Positions 50,204 through 58,761 of a stretch of 64,000 nucleotides of DNA are shown here, in pieces. Below the pieces are notes generated by a model. It had not been told where the DNA came from and made no database searches. It worked only from the letters and a program-made list of their open reading frames with translations. Each line of letters opens with the position of its first letter. Position 1 is the first letter of the stretch. Source of the DNA: PALSA-612 sp963755155. Lineage in GTDB: Bacteria; Actinomycetota; Thermoleophilia; Gaiellales; Gaiellaceae. The stretch spans positions 248,001 through 312,000 of the forward strand of contig CAVWIV010000007.1 in the NCBI GenBank assembly GCA_963755155.1, read 5' to 3'. The translations under genes and the position numbers were made by a program.

Positions 50204-51767
50204 ATGCACGTCGACACGCTGCCGGTAGGGCTCGGGCTCGACCCCGAGGAGGCGCAGGCCCGCTTCGACGAGCTCCAGCAGAAGCTTGTCCCGCTCTGGC
50301 ATTCGATGGAGGGGATGACGCAGGACGAGCAGACGATCGTCGTCGTGTGCTCGATGACGCTCGACGAGCCGAACATGCCCGCGGCGGTGCTCCAGGCGTA
50401 CGAGGAGCGCTTCCTCTTCCTGCTCCTGCTGCTGCGGCAGCCGCGCGCGCGGCTCGTCTACGTGACCTCGCAGGCGATTCACCCGAGCATCGTCGACTAC
50501 TACCTGGGCCTGCTCCCGGGCATCATCCCCTCGCACGCGCGACAGCGACTGCACCTCGTGTCCCCGCTGGACGGCTCGTCGCGGCCGCTGTCCGCGAAGC
50601 TCCTCGAGCGGCCGCGGCTGCTCGACCAGATCCGCAGCCTCGTGCCCGACCCCGACCGCGCGCACCTCGTCCCCTTCAACACGACGGAGCTCGAGCGCGA
50701 CCTCGCGCTCGCGCTCGGGATCCCGATGTACGGCGCCGACCCTCGCTTCTTCCCCTATGGCACGAAGACGGGCTGCCGGCGCCTGTTCGCCGAGCAGGGC
50801 GTTCGGCATCCGCTCGGGCGCGAGGACCTGTCCACGACCGCCGAGCTGGCGGCGGCGATCGCCGAGCTGCGCGCCGAGCGGCCGGGCATGTCCCAGGTGA
50901 TCGTGAAGCTCAACGAGGGCGTGTCGGGCGAGGGCAACGCGCTGCTCAGCCTCGAGGGGCTGTCAGTGACGGCGCGGGCACCGACGAGATCGAGGAGCGG
51001 CTCGCCGCGATGCAGTACGAGCTGCCGGAGATCACGTACGACGGCTACACCGACATGCTGGAGAAGCGTGGCGGGGTGGTGGAGGAGCGCATCGTCGGCG
51101 AGGAGTTCCGCAGCCCGAGCGTCCAGATGCGGGTGACGCCGCTCGGCGAGGCTCGAGGTGCTCTCGACGCACGACCAGCTGCTCGGCGGGCCGTCCGGGC
51201 AGAGCTATCTCGGCTGCATCTTCCCCGGCCGACCCCGGCTACGCGACCGCGATCACGCGGGAGGCGGTGAAGGTCGGCGAGCGGCTCGCGTCGGAGGGCG
51301 TGATCGGCCGTTTCGCGATGGACTTCGTCGCCGTCAGGGACGCGGACGGCGGCTGGGAGCCGTACGCGATCGAGCTCAACCTCCGCAAGGGGGGCACGAC
51401 CCACCCGTTCCTCACGCTGCAGTTCCTCACGGACGGCGCGTACGACCCGGAGACGGCGGTGTTCACGGCCCCGAGCGGCAAGGAGAAGTTCTTCGTCGCC
51501 TCCGACCATGTCGAGAGCGACCTGTACCGCGCGTTGACGGCCGACGACCTCTTCGACCTCGCGGTGCGGACCGGCCTGCACTTCGACCAGTCGCGCCAGA
51601 CCGGCGTCGTCTTCCACATGATGAGCGCGCTCGGCGAGTGGGGACGCACCGGGTTGACAGCCGTGGAGGAGACAAGCGAAGGCGCCTATGCGCTCTACGA
51701 GCGCGCGGTCGCGACGCTGGACGAAGAGGCGCAGACGGCTCTAGCCGAGCGCCGCCTGCCCGCCTAG
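50204..51767 (+). CDS. ATP-grasp peptide ligase (PGM1-related), frameshifted
   Basis: About 520 residues over three frames. The N-terminal part (VVVCSMTLDEPNMPAAVLQA, RLVYVTSQAIHPSIVDYYLG, TTELERDLALALGIPMYGAD) is followed by the ATP-grasp domain: GTKTGCRRLFAEQGV, VIVKLNEGVSGEGNALL, then on other frames ERIVGEEFRSPSVQMRVTPL, VIGRFAMDFVAVRDADGGWE and AIELNLRKGGTTHPFLTLQF, with the metal-binding Glu-Asn pair. The shifts are near 50965, 51160 and 51230. PGM1-like ligases form peptide bonds on small substrates. Neighbours give no substrate hint. Confidence 0.82.
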
Positions 51768-52745
51768 ACCGGCCCAGTCGTACGCCTCGCCGATGGCCGC
51801 GAGCCGCGCCTTCGTGGCCTCGTCGCACAGCGCTCCGGCGACACCCGCCTCGTAGAAGTCGCGCGGATGGAGGCCGAGCGAGCAGGCGGTCGCGTACTCC
51901 GTCGTGAGGTCGGTGTCGAACATCGGCGGGTCGTCGGTGGAGAGGGAACAGAGGACGCCGGCGGCGACGAGCTGCGGCAGCGGGTGCTCGGCCAGCGAGG
52001 GGACGACGCCCACGCGGACGTTCGACACCGGGCAGACGTCGAGCACCGTTCCGCGCTCCTTGAGCTCCTGGACGAGGTCCGGGTCCTCGATGGCGCGGAT
52101 GCCGTGCCGCAACCGGTCGGCCTGGAGGAGATGAATCGCGTCGCGGATCGCGTCGGGCGGGCCCAGCTCGCCGGCGTGGGGCACGGAGCCAAGGCCGCCC
52201 TCGCGGGCGCGCCGGAAGACGTCCTCGTACAGATGCGGCGGGTACTCGAGCTCGAACGCGCCGAGACCGACGCCGACGATGCCGCGGTCGCGGTACGCGA
52301 TGGCGTGGCGCAGGCTGTCGTCCATCTCTTCGGGCGTGGCGTTCCGCGTCAGGTCCGGAGTGAGCCGCATCTCGAGGCCGTGCGTCTCGCGCGCCTCCTC
52401 GATGCCGTCGCAGAAGCCCTCGTAGATCGTCTCCCACGCCACGCCGCGCCGCACGAGCTGCAGCGGCGCGAAGATCCCTTCGACGTAGACGGCGCCGTGC
52501 CGCACTGCCTCGCCGGCGTAGTCGACGGTGATCCGCCGGAAGTCGTCGGCGGTGCGCAGGCACGACGTCACCAACAGCCACACGTCGATGAAGTGGGGGA
52601 GGTCCGTGTAGTGAAAGAGCTCGGAGAGGCCGTCGTGTGTCTCGGCGGGGAGCTCGACGTCGTTGCACTCCGCGATCGCCAGCAGCGTCTCCGGGCGCAG
52701 CGTGCCCTCCAGGTGCACGTGCAGCTCGATCTTCGGATAGCTCAT
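51741..52745 (-). CDS. adenosine deaminase-family protein
   Basis: A 334-residue amidohydrolase. Zinc ligands are in ELHVHLEGTLRPETLL (HxH), the later His in SVPHAGELGPPD and the Asp pair in CSLSTDDPPMFDTDLT; the catalytic Glu is in HAGE and the substrate-proximal HGIRAIEDPDLVQEL is typical of adenosine/adenine deaminases. ATG 52745 fits the normal N-terminus. It may deaminate adenosine or adenine; distinguishing them is not possible by eye. Overlaps the PGM1-like gene's end by 27 bases (convergent). Confidence 0.9.
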   Translation of the reverse strand: MSYPKIELHVHLEGTLRPETLLAIAECNDVELPAETHDGLSELFHYTDLPHFIDVWLLVTSCLRTADDFRRITVDYAGEAVRHGAVYVEGIFAPLQLVRRGVAWETIYEGFCDGIEEARETHGLEMRLTPDLTRNATPEEMDDSLRHAIAYRDRGIVGVGLGAFELEYPPHLYEDVFRRAREGGLGSVPHAGELGPPDAIRDAIHLLQADRLRHGIRAIEDPDLVQELKERGTVLDVCPVSNVRVGVVPSLAEHPLPQLVAAGVLCSLSTDDPPMFDTDLTTEYATACSLGLHPRDFYEAGVAGALCDEATKARLAAIGEAYDWAGLGGQAALG

Positions 52746-52812
52746 GGGTGGCACATCGTCGCGTTCTCCCCGGATGCTTTCAGCGTGAGAAGGTATCGGC
52801 GTGGGGCACAGC

Positions 52813-53943
52813 ATGCGTGAGTCGAAGGCTGCGGTCGCGGGGACGGGCTTCGTCGGCGCGATCCATGTCGAAGCGCTGAGGCGGCTGGACGTGGAGGTCG
52901 TGGGCGTCTGCGCGTCGACGCCCGAGCGGGCGGAGGCGAAGGGGCTCGCTCCCGCGTACGAGAGCTACGAGGCGCTGCTGGCCGACGAGCGCGTTGACGT
53001 CGTCCATGTCACGACGCCGAACCATCTTCACCACGGCCAGGTGCGAGACGCCCTGGCGGCCGGCAAGCACGTCGTCTGCGAGAAGCCGCTGGCGACGACC
53101 TCGGCGGAGTCGGCCGAGCTGCTGGAGCTCGCGCGGCAGAGCGGGCTCGTGCACTGCACGAACTTCAACCTCCGCTTCTATCCGATCGCGCACCAGGCGC
53201 GGGCGCTCGTGGCGTCGGGCGCGCTGGGCGACGTCTGGAACGTCCACGGCGGCTACCTCCAGGACTGGCTGCTCTATCCGACCGACTGGAACTGGCGCCT
53301 CGAGCCGGAGAAGGGCGGAGCCCTGCGGGCGGTCGCCGACATCGGCTCGCACTGGATGGATCTCGCGCAGTGGGTGACCGGGCAGAGGATCGAGGCCGTC
53401 TTCGCCGACCTGAAGACGGCGCTGCCGGTGCGGCAGCGGCCCACCGGCGAGGTGGAGACATTCGCCGCTGCGGGCGAGGTCGAGCGCGTGGACGCGCCGA
53501 TGACGACGGAGGACATCGCGCAGCTCCTGTTTCGGCTGGCCGGAGGCTGCGTGGGCGCGGCCGTCATCTCGCAGGTGAGCGCCGGGCGGAAGAACAGCCT
53601 GCGGCTGGAGGTGGACGGCTCGGAGGGCTCGCTCGCGTGGGACGCCGAGCGGCACGAGGAGCTCTGGCTCGGGCATCGCGACCGCGCGAACGAGACGCTG
53701 CTGCGCAACCCGGGGCTGCTCGATCCGGCGGCGCAGGCGCGCACGACGCTTCCCGGCGGCCATGCCGAAGGCTTCGCCGAGACGTTTCGCGAGCTCTACC
53801 GCGCCGTCTACTCGGCAGTCGCGGACGGCGGGATGCCCGACGAGCCGGACTTCCCTTCGTTCGCCGACGGGCACCGCGCGAACGTGCTCGGCGACGCGAT
53901 CGTCGACTCGAATGACGAACAGCGATGGGTGGAGGTGGCGACA
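52813..53943 (+). CDS. Gfo/Idh/MocA-family oxidoreductase
   Basis: A NAD(P)-dependent sugar or inositol oxidoreductase. The Rossmann motif is AVAGTGFVGAIHVEALRRL; the conserved VVHVTTPNHLHHGQVRDALA, CEKPLATTSAESAELL (the EKP motif) and HWMDLAQWV-like GSHWMDLAQWVTGQ follow. ATG 52813 is favoured over GTG 52801. No stop lies before the next gene's ATG (53944); they are in the same frame, so either they are fused or a stop was lost to a sequencing error. Confidence 0.88.
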
Positions 53944-54854
53944 ATGAGGCTCGGCCTGATGACGGCGGCGCTGCCGCAGCTGTCGCTCGCACGAGGTGCC
54001 GGGTTGGGCAGCGAGCGACGGGCTTCGAGATGCTCGAGATCGCCTGCTGGCCCGCGGCCACCGGGCCGGCGCGGCGCTACGCGGGCGTCTGCCACATCGA
54101 CGTCGAGAACCTCGATCCCGACGGCGTCAGGCAGACGATGGCGACGCACGGACTGGAGATCTCTTCGCTGGCCTACTACCCGAACAATCTCGCGGGTGAC
54201 GATGCGGCGCGCGAGGAGGCGAACGCCCACCTCAAGAAGGTGATCGACGCCGCCGCCGCGCTCGAGGTCGGCATCGTGGGCACGTTCGCCGGCGCCGACC
54301 AGACGCTGCCGCTGCCCGAGAATCTCCAGCGCTTCCGAACCGTCTGGCCGCCGATCGTCGAGTACGCGGAGGAGCGCGGCGTGAAGATCGCGATCGAGAA
54401 CTGCCCGATGATCTTCAGCTGGGACGAGTGGCCGAGCGGCCAGAACATCGCCTACTCGCCCGCCGTCTGGGACGAGATGTTCGACGCCATCCCGTCGGAG
54501 AGCTTCGGCCTCAACCTCGACCCCTCGCATCTCGTCTGGCTCCAGATCGACTACGAGCGGGTCGTCTACGACTACGCGTCGCGCATCATCCACGTCCACG
54601 CCAAGGATCTCGAGATTCGCCGCGAGGGCCTGTACCGGCACGGCACGGCGTCGCTCGGCATGGGCTGGCAGGTGCCTCGGCTGCCTGGGCTCGGCGAGGT
54701 GCGCTGGGATCGCTTCATCGCGGCGTTGTACGCGGTCGGCTACGACTTCGTCGTCTCGATCGAGCACGAGGACCGCGGCTTCGAGGCAACGGAGGAGCTC
54801 GTCAAGCGCGGCTTCCAGCTCTCCCGCAACGTCCTGCGACCGCTGCTGGTCTAG
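53944..54854 (+). CDS. xylose-isomerase-like TIM-barrel protein, frameshifted
   Basis: Sugar phosphate isomerase/epimerase family. It starts MRLGLMTAALPQLSLA, then a shift near 53990, then GFEMLEIACWPAATGPARRY, HLKKVIDAAAALEVGIVGTF, GVKIAIENCPMIFSWDEWPS, FGLNLDPSHLVWLQID and IHVHAKDLEIRREGLYRHGT. The metal ligands Glu, Asp, His and Glu are present at the expected places (IENC, LDPSH, HAKD, SIEHED). With the Gfo/Idh enzyme it probably serves a sugar or cyclitol catabolic step. The stop shares CTAG with the convergent dehydratase. Confidence 0.85.
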
Positions 54855-55741
54855 GCGACGGCGCGGCAGCGGGCGAGAAGCTCGTCGTCGATGTTGCGCC
54901 CGGTCACGACGAGAACGACCGGGCCGTCGGCGTCGAGGCGGGGAAGGGCCGCGAGCGCCGCGGCCGCCGCTGCCTCCACGCGGATGCCCGCGTCGTCGAA
55001 GGCGACGACGGCCGCTGCGATGTCGGCCTCGGGCACTTCGAGCATCGCGTCCGCGGCCGCTAGCAACCACTCGACGGCTACAGGGATGGCGATCCGCACG
55101 GCGAGCCCGTCCGCGATCGAGTCGCAGAGCTCGCAGTCGACCGGACGCCCCGCTCGCCACGACCAGGCCATGACGGGTGCGCCGGCCGAGACGACGCCGA
55201 CCCGCCTCGTGCCCGCCGAATGAGTTCCGAGCGCGCGGCCCACGCCGGCGAGCAGCGCGCCGTTACCCACCGGCACGACGACGGCCCCGGGCGCCACGCC
55301 AAGCTGGTCGACGATCTCCTCGCCGATCGCCGCGTAGCCGTCGAGCTGCGTCTCCTCGGCGCCGTCCTCGAAGAACGGTTGACCGATGCCCGCCGCATGC
55401 TCGGCCGCCTGTTCCTTGGCCTCGTCGACGTCGGCTCCGGCCTCGACGACCTCAGCCCCGAGCCGCGTCAGGTGAGCGAGCTTCGTGCGGCTCGCCTCCC
55501 GGGGAACGAACACCGTCGCGGTCAGCCCGAGACGCGCTGCCGCCCAGGCGGTCGCGGCGCCGTGATTGCCGGTGGAGGCGGTCACGACGCCGGACGTGCC
55601 ATCGCGCCGGTACCGCTCGAGGGCCGGCAGCGCGCCGCGCCACTTGAAGGCGCCGAGCTCGTGGATGTCCTCTCGCTTGAGGTAGACGTCGTCACGGCCT
55701 GTGAGGGTCGATGGCGCGACCTCGAGGGGAGTGACAGTCAC
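54851..55741 (-). CDS. threonine dehydratase-like PLP enzyme
   Basis: A fold-type II PLP enzyme of about 296 residues. The PLP Lys is in DVYLKREDIHELGAFKWRGA, the Asn-binding loop is VTASTGNHGAATAWAAARLG, the glycine-rich phosphate loop VVVPVGNGALLAGVGRALG and the tail VVLVVTGRNIDDELLARC. GTG 55741 (VTVTPLEVAPSTL) is preferred because the other start, ATG 55762, overlaps the divergent lutA ATG. The substrate may be threonine or serine, but other 3-hydroxy amino acids are possible. Confidence 0.85.
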   Translation of the reverse strand: MTVTPLEVAPSTLTGRDDVYLKREDIHELGAFKWRGALPALERYRRDGTSGVVTASTGNHGAATAWAAARLGLTATVFVPREASRTKLAHLTRLGAEVVEAGADVDEAKEQAAEHAAGIGQPFFEDGAEETQLDGYAAIGEEIVDQLGVAPGAVVVPVGNGALLAGVGRALGTHSAGTRRVGVVSAGAPVMAWSWRAGRPVDCELCDSIADGLAVRIAIPVAVEWLLAAADAMLEVPEADIAAAVVAFDDAGIRVEAAAAAALAALPRLDADGPVVLVVTGRNIDDELLARCRAVA

Positions 55742-55760
55742 GAGCCTTAGAGTCTCGCGC

Positions 55761-56450
55761 ATGGAGCGCGTGCAGCTGTTTGCCACGTGTCTCGGCGACC
55801 TCGTCTTCCCGGACGCGGCCGCCGACGCTGAGCTACTTCTTCGCGAGGCGGGGTTCGAGGTCGCGTTCCCGGCGGCTCAGGTGTGCTGCGGACAGCCGGC
55901 GTTCAACTCCGGCCACCGGGGAGCGGCGAGGCGCGTTGCGCGTACGTTCGCGAAGGCGTTCTCCCGCGACGCGCCGATCGTCTGCCCCTCTGGCTCGTGC
56001 GCGACGATGGCGGCGCACTACCTTCCGGAGCTGCTCGGCGTGGAGCCCTTCGACGTCTGGGAGCTCTCGGCGTTCCTCGACAACCGCGAAGCATCGGTCG
56101 CCCGGACGAACGAGGGCAGACGGCTCGCGTACCACGACTCCTGCCACATGCTCCGCGAGCTGCGCATCGCCGAAGCACCCCGGCGGCTGCTCGAGCGCTC
56201 GGGCGCCGAGGTCATCCCTCTGCCGAGGCCCGATCTCTGCTGCGGATTCGGCGGCACGTTCTCCGTGCGTCAACCTGAGGTTTCGCTCGCGATGGCAGAC
56301 GACAAGCTCGCCGGTGCTCAGGAGGCTGAAGCTCTCGTCACGGCCGATCCAGGCTGCCTCATGCACCTGCGCGGACGAGCCGAGCACGAGCGGCGCGGTG
56401 TTCGCGTCGTCCATCTCGCCACCGCTCTCGCGAGAGGCATCGACGGATGA
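55761..56450 (+). CDS. lutA: L-lactate utilization iron-sulfur protein LutA
   Basis: A 229-residue protein with two CCG domains: VCCGQPAFNSGHRGAARRV and LCCGFGGTFSVRQPEVSLAM, plus the preceding CPSGSCATM and YHDSCHMLREL. These cysteines hold Fe-S clusters of the LutA/YkgE family. LutABC oxidises L-lactate to pyruvate. ATG 55761 gives the standard start MERVQLFATCLGD. The stop overlaps lutB (ATGA), which is followed by lutC. Confidence 0.92.
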   Translation: MERVQLFATCLGDLVFPDAAADAELLLREAGFEVAFPAAQVCCGQPAFNSGHRGAARRVARTFAKAFSRDAPIVCPSGSCATMAAHYLPELLGVEPFDVWELSAFLDNREASVARTNEGRRLAYHDSCHMLRELRIAEAPRRLLERSGAEVIPLPRPDLCCGFGGTFSVRQPEVSLAMADDKLAGAQEAEALVTADPGCLMHLRGRAEHERRGVRVVHLATALARGIDG

Positions 56451-57820
56451 GCGGGGTCACGAGGACGGAGGGGACGTTCCGCGAGATCGCGCGGCTAAAG
56501 CTCGGGAACGCACAGGTCGGCGCCGCGCTCGACCTCTCCACGAGCAGGCTCATGGAGGGACGGCTCGTCGCCTGGGATGCGCTCGCGGACACGGATGAGA
56601 TGCGTGATCGCGCGCACGAGGCGCGCATGCGAGTGGTCGACGACCTCGACGCACACGTCGCGCGGTTTCGCGAAGCGGTCGAAGCGCGTGGCGGACGAAC
56701 GACCGTCGCCGGCACCGCGGCCGACGCGAACGCCTACATCGTCGACGTCTGCAGGAGCGCGGGCGCGAAGCTCGCTGCGAAGTCGAAGTCCATGGCCACG
56801 GAGGAAATCGGTCTCAACGAGGCGCTGGAAGCGGCCGGCGTTCGCCCCGTGGAAACCGACCTCGGCGAGTACATCCTCCAGCTCGCGGGCGAGCACCCCG
56901 TCCACATCATTGCCCCGGCGATCGAGAAGACCAAGGAGGACGTGGCCGAGCTGTTGTCCGAGGTGGACGGCCGGCCCGTCGCACCGGAGCTCGCGGAGTT
57001 GACGAGGGCCGCGCGGCGCCAGCTACGCGAGACGTTCCATGCCGCCGACGTCGGCATCACGGGCGCGAACTTCGGCGTGTGCGACACGGGCTCGATCGTC
57101 CTTGTCACGAACGAGGGCAACGGCCGGCTCGTCTCGACGCTACCCCGCGTCCACGTCGTCCTCATCGGCATGGAGCGCCTGGTCGCCTCGCTCTCCGACC
57201 TCGCCGTCTTGCTGCGCCTGCTCGCGCGGAGTGGCACCGGCCAGCGGCTGTCGACCTACACGACGCTGATCAGCGGGCCTCGGCGCGAGGGAGAGCACGA
57301 CGGTCCCGACGAGCTGCACGTCGTGATCCTCGACAACGGCCGGTCGAAGCTCGCGGGCGGGCGCTATCGCGAGATGCTCGCGTGCATCCGCTGCGGCGCA
57401 TGCCTCAACGTCTGCCCCGTGTATCGGAAGACCGGCGGGGCGGCGTACGGCCCGGTCTACTCGGGGCCGATGGGCGCGGTGCTCGTGCCGCTGCTGGCCG
57501 GGCTCGAGCGTGCGGGTGACCTGCCGCACGCGTCGTCGCTCTGCGGCGCGTGCACTGACGCCTGCCCGGTGAAGATCCCGCTCCACGAGCTCCTCCTCGA
57601 GCTACGCCGCGACCTGGTGGAGGAGGGCGTGGCGCCGTGGCGTGAGCGCCTCGCGTTTCGCCTGTGGTCGTATGCGTGGTCGTCGCCGGCCGGCTACCGG
57701 CTCACGACGCGGCTGGCGAGGCTCGGCGGGCCGTTCGCCGGCCTCGCCGGCCCTGGTCGGGCGTGGGCGAAAGGGCGGACGCTGCCGAGGCTCGGACGGC
57801 GGTTTCGGGACAGACGATGA
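56447..57820 (+). CDS. lutB: L-lactate utilization protein LutB
   Basis: A 457-residue iron-sulfur protein. The N-terminal LUD domain has IAPAIEKTKEDVAELLSEV, ITGANFGVCDTGSIVLVTNE and LPRVHVVLIGMERLVASLSD. Two ferredoxin-type clusters follow at about residues 310 and 360: ACIRCGACLNVCPVYRKTGG and SLCGACTDACPVKIPLHELL. Part of the LutABC lactate dehydrogenase complex. Overlaps lutA by ATGA and lutC by ATGA. Confidence 0.93.
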   Translation: MSGVTRTEGTFREIARLKLGNAQVGAALDLSTSRLMEGRLVAWDALADTDEMRDRAHEARMRVVDDLDAHVARFREAVEARGGRTTVAGTAADANAYIVDVCRSAGAKLAAKSKSMATEEIGLNEALEAAGVRPVETDLGEYILQLAGEHPVHIIAPAIEKTKEDVAELLSEVDGRPVAPELAELTRAARRQLRETFHAADVGITGANFGVCDTGSIVLVTNEGNGRLVSTLPRVHVVLIGMERLVASLSDLAVLLRLLARSGTGQRLSTYTTLISGPRREGEHDGPDELHVVILDNGRSKLAGGRYREMLACIRCGACLNVCPVYRKTGGAAYGPVYSGPMGAVLVPLLAGLERAGDLPHASSLCGACTDACPVKIPLHELLLELRRDLVEEGVAPWRERLAFRLWSYAWSSPAGYRLTTRLARLGGPFAGLAGPGRAWAKGRTLPRLGRRFRDRR

Positions 57821-58224
57821 CGCTCGCGGACGACTTCGCCCGGAACGCGGAGATCGCGGGCTTCGTCGTCCACCGCGGCGACGCGCCGGAGATCGAGGGC
57901 GCGGGCGTGTCGCGGGCTTCGTGGGCGCTGGCAGACACCGGCAGCGTCGTGCTCGCGGCGTCGCCTGACGAGCCTCGCGCGGCTTCGCTGCTACCCGATG
58001 TCCATGTGACGCTCGTGTCAGAGGACGTCATCCTCGCCGGCCTCGATGAGCTCTTCGCCGCCGTCGGCGACGATCTCCCCAGCTCGCTCGCGATCGTGAC
58101 CGGGCCTAGCCGGAGCGCCGACATCGAGCAACTGCTCACCGTCGGCGTCCACGGCCCGGGCGAGGTGCACGTCGTTCTCGAACGCCCGTCTCGTGCGGCC
58201 ATGTCTCAGGGACAGTCCCTGTAA
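57817..58224 (+). CDS. lutC: L-lactate utilization protein LutC, C-terminus altered by a RAYT element
   Basis: A LUD-domain protein of 135 residues, near but below the usual 180-240. The core ALADTGSVVLAASPDEPRAA, LLPDVHVTLVSEDVILAGLD and LTVGVHGPGEVHVVLERP is typical. The last codons (MSQGQSL then TAA at 58222-58224) lie in the left inverted end of the RAYT element, so the transposon supplies the stop. The key conserved residues precede it, so activity may survive. Overlaps lutB. Confidence 0.88.
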   Translation: MTLADDFARNAEIAGFVVHRGDAPEIEGAGVSRASWALADTGSVVLAASPDEPRAASLLPDVHVTLVSEDVILAGLDELFAAVGDDLPSSLAIVTGPSRSADIEQLLTVGVHGPGEVHVVLERPSRAAMSQGQSL

Positions 58225-58667
58225 CGCCACGAGGTTTCGAGCCGCGGCCAGCTCCAGGCCCACTCTTGTGGTTCGCGGCACAGGCCGGCCGCTACAGGGT
58301 TCTCCACCACGTATTGGATCGCGGAGTGCAAGTGATCCTCTGTCGTGATCACCCAAGCTGAGAAGCGCTCCTCAAAGACGTGGCCGCGACGCGCATGGCG
58401 TCTGTTGAACCGCTGCGCATAGACGCTGTTGAGACGATGCATGGCGCTGGAGAGCTCCTCGCGGCGACACTCGACGATTAGGTGAAAGTGCGTCCCAAGA
58501 AGGCACCAAGCGATGACTCGGATGCCAAACCGCTCGGCTGCTTGACGGAGGAGGTGCGTGAAGGCTCCTCGGTCCAGGTCGTCGACGAAGATGAAGATCC
58601 CGCCGGTGCCGCGGCACGTGACGTGGTAGACGCCGTCCGGAAGATCGCTACGCGGTCGGCGAGGCAT
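58206..58667 (-). CDS. REP-associated tyrosine transposase (Y1/RAYT)
   Basis: A 153-residue HUH-endonuclease-like transposase. It starts MPRRPRSDLPDGVYHVTCRG (REP-family N-terminus), with the metal-binding HUH motif in LLGTHFHLIVECRREELSSA (HFH), the arginine-rich MHRLNSVYAQRFNRRHARRG and the catalytic Tyr in LHSAIQYVVENPVAAGLC. Its stop is TGA 58206-58208, within the left flank. RAYTs move themselves and related palindromes. Confidence 0.93.
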   Translation of the reverse strand: MPRRPRSDLPDGVYHVTCRGTGGIFIFVDDLDRGAFTHLLRQAAERFGIRVIAWCLLGTHFHLIVECRREELSSAMHRLNSVYAQRFNRRHARRGHVFEERFSAWVITTEDHLHSAIQYVVENPVAAGLCREPQEWAWSWPRLETSWRYRDCP

Positions 58668-58740
58668 GTCCAGCCCAACGTAGCGGTGCCGAAGCGCGAT
58701 CTCGTCAGCTGGCACAGTCTTGTTACAGGGACTGTCCCTC
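58207..58740. mobile_element. RAYT element with 19-bp inverted ends
   Basis: CAGGGACAGTCCCTGTAAC (58207-58225) and GTTACAGGGACTGTCCCTC (58722-58740) are inverted repeats matching at 18 of 19 bases, flanking the transposase. Each end is itself a palindrome (GGGAC-N-GTCCC). The insertion sits in the 3' end of lutC and 22 bases before the end of the kelch gene. No other copy of this end sequence was found in the window. Confidence 0.85.
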
Positions 58741-58761
58741 GGACGTGTCTGAGAGCGGGGG

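Noticed and set aside
50960..51240. Programmed frameshifting in the ATP-grasp gene
   Set aside because: No slippery heptamer or stimulatory structure is visible, and similar shifts occur across many genes, so errors are more likely.
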